From positions 1,068,585 through 1,132,584 of the forward strand of contig NZ_BMLC01000001.1 in the NCBI RefSeq assembly GCF_014645015.1: a stretch of DNA of 64,000 nt, read 5' to 3'. Position 1 is the first letter of the stretch. Each line of letters opens with the position of its first letter. Positions 59,887 through 64,000 of this stretch are shown here, piece by piece. Made by a program: the position numbers and the translations under genes. This DNA is from Salinibacterium xinjiangense. GTDB taxonomy: Bacteria > Actinomycetota > Actinomycetes > Actinomycetales > Microbacteriaceae. Below the pieces are notes generated by a model. The model made no database searches. It was not told the DNA's origin and saw nothing but the letters and a program-made list of their open reading frames with translations.

Positions 59887-60567
59887 TCAGCCCTGGGCGG
59901 ACAGGCTCTCGCTCAGCTCCTGCATGCTGCCGACCACCTGACCCGGTGCCGCGAAATAGCTTGGATAGGCAGCCCCTGACCGGTTCACCCACGCGGTCTG
60001 GAGGCCCGCCCGGGCGGCACCGTGGATGTCCCACGGGTGCACGGCGACCATCAACATCTCATGTGGCTCCACCCCGCATATTTCGGCGGCGTACTCGTAG
60101 GCCGATCGAACCGGCTTCCATGCCGGTGCGTCCTCCACGGTCAGGAGCGCTTCGAACTCGCCACGGATGCCGGCAGCGCTGAACATCGTCTCGGCCAGCT
60201 GGTTCGATCCGTTCGTCAGCGTCACGAGCCGGAATCCTGCACCAGACAGCCCTCGAACCCCGCCGGCGACATCGGGATGCAGCTCGAGCTGGCCGAGGCC
60301 GCTCATCACATGGGCGACGGCGTCGTCAATATCTCGATCCAGTGTCACACCGCGAAAAACATCGCGCAGCAGCTCAGCGCCCACGACCGCGAACTTCGCA
60401 CTATCCCCGGATGCGGCGAGCGCGAAGCCATCGCGCAGCAGCGCGGCGAACCAGGCCCGAGCGAGGTGGCCGGGCGCGCCGACATCCTCGAACCTGGACG
60501 CCATGGGAGACATGTCTGACAACGTCTCGTTGACATCGAAGATGATCACTGCTGGTTGCGGCTTCAT
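59887..60567 (-). CDS. HAD-superfamily hydrolase, haloacid dehalogenase type II
   Basis: ATG 60567 (AGGGAG 6 bases upstream) gives 226 residues. Motif I is IFDVNETLSD, with the nucleophilic Asp; motif II LVTLTNGS; motif III lysine in APAWKPVRSAYEYAAE; motif IV VAVHPWDIHGAARAG. It is closest to (S)-2-haloacid dehalogenases, where the usual motif IV Ser/Asp pair differs; here 'VHPWD'. Actual substrate unknown. It is 24 bp downstream of a methyltransferase-fold gene, same strand. Confidence 0.85.
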   Translation of the reverse strand: MKPQPAVIIFDVNETLSDMSPMASRFEDVGAPGHLARAWFAALLRDGFALAASGDSAKFAVVGAELLRDVFRGVTLDRDIDDAVAHVMSGLGQLELHPDVAGGVRGLSGAGFRLVTLTNGSNQLAETMFSAAGIRGEFEALLTVEDAPAWKPVRSAYEYAAEICGVEPHEMLMVAVHPWDIHGAARAGLQTAWVNRSGAAYPSYFAAPGQVVGSMQELSESLSAQG

Positions 60568-60591
60568 GTCCAACTCCCTGGATGTGGTTCG

Positions 60592-61296
60592 TCAGGTACC
60601 TGCGACGTAGACCGTATTCGACGATACGCCGCCGGTGACCGGGTTGTCGAAGTCGATGACGTGCGCCGCGGGTTCGGCGAAGACGAGAGCCATCACGGCC
60701 ATGAACTCATGGTCCGGCGGATCATCCGACCAGAGCGCGAACACCCCGGAGGGCTTCAGGTGGCGGCTGAGGGCCGAAAGCCCTGCCTCCGTGTACAGGT
60801 CGGCATGACTGGGATCCAGTTGGTGCCGCGGTGAATGATCCACATCCAGCAGGATGGCGTCGTACAGCGGGTCGGTTGCGTCTGGCTCACGTCGCATCAC
60901 CGCGAAGAAGTCGTCAAGAACGAGGCTTGTTCGCGGGTCGCTGGTGAGCTCGCCGGAGACAGGAAGCAGCCCGCGCTCGTGCCAGTCGATCACTGCGGGC
61001 ATCGTGTCGATGACGGTCATGGCGCCGACCCGAGCGTCGCGCAGCGCCGCGATGGCGGTGTATCCGAGTCCGAGGCCGCCAACGAGCACCTTGAGCCGGT
61101 CGCCAACGGCGACCGCGAGCCCGAGGGTGGCGAGCTGCTCCTCCGCGACGGTGAACAGGCTCGACATCAGGAATTCTTCACCGAGCTTGACCTCGAAAAT
61201 CTCCACCCCCAGCGCAGCATCGGTACGGCGGCGAAGGGTGAGGTCGCCCATCGCGGTCGGTTGCCAGTCGAGTTCCTCGAAGGGGTGGATGCGCAT
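60592..61296 (-). CDS. Spermidine-synthase-fold protein
   Basis: A 234-residue class I methyltransferase-fold protein. LKVLVGGLGLGYTAIAALRD is the nucleotide loop, TVIDTMPAVIDWHERGLLPV the acidic strand 2 end, and YDAILLDVDHSPRHQLDPSH a strand with DxDxSP, typical of spermidine-synthase-like proteins. The aminopropyl-transfer function is not proven. It lies 90 bp from the DUF305 gene, same strand. Confidence 0.78.
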   Translation of the reverse strand: MRIHPFEELDWQPTAMGDLTLRRRTDAALGVEIFEVKLGEEFLMSSLFTVAEEQLATLGLAVAVGDRLKVLVGGLGLGYTAIAALRDARVGAMTVIDTMPAVIDWHERGLLPVSGELTSDPRTSLVLDDFFAVMRREPDATDPLYDAILLDVDHSPRHQLDPSHADLYTEAGLSALSRHLKPSGVFALWSDDPPDHEFMAVMALVFAEPAAHVIDFDNPVTGGVSSNTVYVAGT

Positions 61297-61386
61297 GCGC
61301 CCATTCTCCGCCTTTCGCGGGGTGATGCGACGAATCGGGCAAGCTCACCATCGAAGGTGAGCTCACCCGATCCGGTCAGGCGACCG

Positions 61387-61986
61387 CTATCCCAGGGATT
61401 CCAGGATGTCGGCCATCTCGGTGATTTCGGCCGTCTGGCTGGAGACGATGTCTTTCGCGAGGGAGATCGCGGCGGGGTTCTCGCCGTCCGCGACTTCCGA
61501 CTCCGCCATGGTGATGGCGCCCTTGTGGTGGGTCGTCATCTGCTCGAGGAACAGCTTTGACGCGGCGGCGCCGGTAGCGGCATCCAGTTTGTCCATGTCG
61601 TCTCCAGACATCATGCCGCCCCCCATGCCAGACATCCCCGGCATCGAGCCCATCGGGCTCCCCCAGGCTTCCAGCCACGAGGTCAGTTCCTTGATCTCAG
61701 GCTCCTGGGCAGCCTTGATCCGGGTCGCGATATCGATGACCTTCGCATCGATCCCCTCCTTGGCCAGGATCATGTCGACCATCTCGACGGCCTGCTTGTG
61801 GTGAGGCACCATCCCCATCGCGAACGTGACGTCGGAATCGTTGAACGGTGTCGAGTTCTCGCTCGACGGGGAGGACGAATCGTCGCGGTTCATCCCGCCC
61901 ATCGTGTTGGTCGCCGTGCATGCGGACAGGCTGATGGCCGTGGCGAGAACGCCGACGATAGCCAGGGTGGAACGTAGTTGTGACAT
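61387..61986 (-). CDS. DUF305 lipoprotein (copper-linked)
   Basis: A 199-residue secreted lipoprotein: lipobox ISLSAC (Cys23), then two DUF305 His motifs PHHKQAVEM and THHKGAITM, and a Met/Gly-rich region (GSMPGMSGMGGGMM) between them. The His and Met residues suit copper binding. It follows the P-type ATPase and the small His/Cys gene on the same strand, which supports a role in copper handling outside the membrane. Confidence 0.88.
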   Translation of the reverse strand: MSQLRSTLAIVGVLATAISLSACTATNTMGGMNRDDSSSPSSENSTPFNDSDVTFAMGMVPHHKQAVEMVDMILAKEGIDAKVIDIATRIKAAQEPEIKELTSWLEAWGSPMGSMPGMSGMGGGMMSGDDMDKLDAATGAAASKLFLEQMTTHHKGAITMAESEVADGENPAAISLAKDIVSSQTAEITEMADILESLG

Positions 61987-62064
61987 GAGTTTTTTCCGAT
62001 CAGTTATAGATAGTTGGTGGGGTGTGTGCGCGTCGCACTGTATGCATCGACTGTGTGCATCGCA

Positions 62065-62538
62065 TCACGTCCTGCTGATGGAAAGTTCTGTCAGGTCGGG
62101 TGGTCGGGATGGCCCATTCGTGTAGGGAGCCGGAACCGTCAGGGCAGGCAGTGCCGAGAAGACGACGGGCCCTCGGCGGGACGCCACCTCTGCTAGCAGT
62201 GCACCTGTAGACACGGGGGCCAGCACACACGTCATGCTCGACATGACATGGCCCGGATCGCATGTGCCGCCGCAGTAACCAGTCACTAGTTCATTGACGC
62301 GAGATCCCGCGGCGACGCCGTGAGACTCCATCCCGGACGAAGCTGACGATGTTGACGACGCTGACAACACCGACGAAGCTGACAACACCGACGAATCATA
62401 ATGCCCGGCTGCTGTCGAGGCGATCGTGTGCATGGCCAGCAATCCGACGAGCACTGCGCCAACCAGGGTGAGCAGCAACACGGTTCGCCCGAACACCCCG
62501 GGAGGTTCGGCTGCGGCTCTCAGTCTCGAGAGTGTCAT
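62065..62538 (-). CDS. Small secreted/membrane protein (DUF6153-like)
   Basis: ATG 62538 overlaps the ATPase stop (ATGA) and gives 157 residues. After about 18 residues comes a hydrophobic helix with [20 protein letters not shown], then a Ser/Val/Leu-rich linker with near-repeats [14 protein letters not shown], then CGGTC and MTCVLAP. The HTIAS and cysteine pattern is like small proteins adjacent to copper ATPases (I believe DUF6153). Function unknown. Confidence 0.6.
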   Translation of the reverse strand: MTLSRLRAAAEPPGVFGRTVLLLTLVGAVLVGLLAMHTIASTAAGHYDSSVLSASSVLSASSTSSASSGMESHGVAAGSRVNELVTGYCGGTCDPGHVMSSMTCVLAPVSTGALLAEVASRRGPVVFSALPALTVPAPYTNGPSRPPDLTELSISRT

Positions 62539-64000
62539 GGCGCCTCCGCACCAGCGAGAGGGGCCGCCCTGAACCGTCGCAGCCGGAGGCTGTTCGTCAC
62601 GACGAAGACCGATGACAGGGCCATCGCCGCCCCCGCGAGCAACGGGTTCAGCAGCCCGAGCATTGCGAGCGGAATCGCTGCGACGTTGTAGGCGAACGCC
62701 CAAAAAAGATTGCCTTTGATAACGGCGAGGGTTCGGCGTGACAGCCTGACGGCATCAGCGACGACCAGCAGGTCACCGCTGATGATGGTGATGTCGCTGG
62801 CTGAGATCGCCGCATCCGTCCCCGTCCCCATGGCGATGCCGAGGTCGGCCGCCGCGAGCGCAGCGGAGTCGTTCACCCCGTCCCCGACCATCGCCACAAC
62901 GTGTCCCTGCGCCTGCAGCTCGCGCACGACATCCAGCTTTCCCGCCGGTGTCACCCCGGCACGCACATCCTCGATCCCGACCTCGGCGGCGACCGTCGAG
63001 GCCGCCCCCGCGTTGTCGCCCGTGAGCAGCACCGGCGTGAGTCGAAGGGCACGGAGGCGACTGACGGCGAGCGCGCTGGTGGGCTTGACCGTGTCGCGCA
63101 CGCTCAGGATGCCGCGAAGCACGCCATCCCAGGCGACGGCGATCACAGTGGATCCGCGCACCTCCTCGGCGGCACCGTGCGCGAGGGCGTCGTCACCCAT
63201 AGCCACGGACCAGGACTCGGCCAGCCAGCCGAGCGTTCCGGCAAGCACGAGGTGCCCGTCGACCGTTGCCTGGACGCCGCGTCCGGGGTGCGACGCGAAA
63301 GATTCCGCATCGACGATGCCGACGCCGGCCGTACGGGCATACTCCACGATCGCACGCGCGACGGGATGTTCAGAGGGGCTCTCCACGGCCGCGGCCATAG
63401 CGAGCAGCACGTTGGGGTCCGTGCCATCCATGACTTTCATCGACTGCACGGTCATCGTGCCGGTGGTGATGGTCCCGGTCTTGTCGAGCACGATCATGTC
63501 GACGGTGCGCGTCTGTTCGAGCACCTGCGGGCCACGAATGATGATGCCCAGTTGCGATCCGCGACCGGTGCCGACCAGCAGGGCGGTCGGGGTTGCGAGC
63601 CCCAGGGCGCACGGGCACGCGATGATCAGGGTGGCGACAGCAGCGGTGAATGCCTGCTCGAGGGAGCCGCCCGCGATAAGCCAGCCCGCGAACGCCACGA
63701 GCGACAGCCCGATCACAACAGGCACGAAGATGGCCGAGACCCGATCCGCCAGCCTCTGGGCCTGGGCTTTGCCGTTTTGGGCGTCTTCGACCATGCGGGC
63801 TATGCGCGACAATTCGGTGTCTGACCCCACCCTCGTCACCTCGACGATGAGCCGCCCTCCGACATTGACAGTCGCGCCCACGACGCGGTCCCCTGGGCCG
63901 ACCTCGACCGGGGCCGACTCTCCGGTGAGCATGCTCAGGTCAACCGCCGATACGCCATCCGTCACGAGTCCGTCTGCGGCGATCTTCTCGCCGGGTCGCA
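62535..64000 (-). CDS. Copper-type P1B ATPase (N-terminus outside window)
   Basis: The frame is open to base 64000, giving 488 residues of the C-terminal two thirds. TGES (actuator), [16 protein letters not shown] (CPC metal site), [13 protein letters not shown] (phosphorylation Asp), [20 protein letters not shown] and the C-terminal [18 protein letters not shown] are present. CPC and the Met/Ser-containing last helix fit Cu+ export. The metal-binding domain lies outside the window. It starts the probable copper operon with the two genes downstream. Confidence 0.93.
   Translation of the reverse strand, partial: RPGEKIAADGLVTDGVSAVDLSMLTGESAPVEVGPGDRVVGATVNVGGRLIVEVTRVGSDTELSRIARMVEDAQNGKAQAQRLADRVSAIFVPVVIGLSLVAFAGWLIAGGSLEQAFTAAVATLIIACPCALGLATPTALLVGTGRGSQLGIIIRGPQVLEQTRTVDMIVLDKTGTITTGTMTVQSMKVMDGTDPNVLLAMAAAVESPSEHPVARAIVEYARTAGVGIVDAESFASHPGRGVQATVDGHLVLAGTLGWLAESWSVAMGDDALAHGAAEEVRGSTVIAVAWDGVLRGILSVRDTVKPTSALAVSRLRALRLTPVLLTGDNAGAASTVAAEVGIEDVRAGVTPAGKLDVVRELQAQGHVVAMVGDGVNDSAALAAADLGIAMGTGTDAAISASDITIISGDLLVVADAVRLSRRTLAVIKGNLFWAFAYNVAAIPLAMLGLLNPLLAGAAMALSSVFVVTNSLRLRRFRAAPLAGAEAP

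Overview
The window is high-GC DNA from an actinobacterium, most likely a member of the Microbacteriaceae. The pointers are the gene order, the frequent GTG/TTG starts, actinobacterial-type RpoB/RpoC/CarD sequences, and Ala/Lys/Pro-rich tails on ribosomal proteins. No rRNA or tRNA gene, CRISPR array, insertion sequence or prophage was seen. Assignments rest on reading translations and motifs by eye; no database search was run.

Layout. (1) 1-13002, minus strand: one continuous ribosomal block transcribed rpsJ-rplCDWB-rpsS-rplV-rpsC-rplP-rpmC-rpsQ-rplNXE-rpsH-rplFR-rpsE-rpmD-rplO-secY-adk-map-infA (infA runs off the left edge). rpsN is missing between rplE and rpsH. (2) 13344-14765: a poxvirus-like topoisomerase IB gene and a small membrane protein gene, lying between the S10 block and tuf. 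(3) 14973-19327: the str operon rpsL-rpsG-fusA-tuf, with a strong candidate promoter at 19563-19591. (4) 19588-20870: two unassigned membrane protein genes. (5) 21100-32357: a compact type IV pilus locus on the minus strand, pilB-pilT-pilC-pilA, two minor pilins, a large PilX/bactofilin-like protein, prepilin peptidase, pilM-pilN-pilO. It lies between the str operon and rpoBC. No secretin or PilP gene is present, as expected for a monoderm cell. (6) 32562-40025: rpoC and rpoB.

(7) 40261-64000 is a mixed accessory/housekeeping region: a NadR-like kinase with an apparently leaderless mRNA; agmatinase-family and spermidine-synthase-fold genes, divergent; a secreted PQQ-type sugar dehydrogenase; a SprT-like metalloprotein; a divergent SRPBCC/CGNR pair; a DEAD-box helicase; a Nudix-like protein; an esterase; the giant helicase Lhr overlapping a Nei/Fpg glycosylase gene; a DMT exporter; a TetR regulator translationally coupled to a CarD-family protein; a HAD phosphatase/dehalogenase; and a probable copper operon (P-type ATPase, small His/Cys protein, DUF305 lipoprotein) running off the right edge.

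The most interesting items are the pilus locus with its composite pilin/bactofilin-like protein, the TetR-CarD unit with a near-perfect 26-bp operator on its promoter, and a dispersed intergenic palindrome present twice (41003-41077 and 49871-49952).
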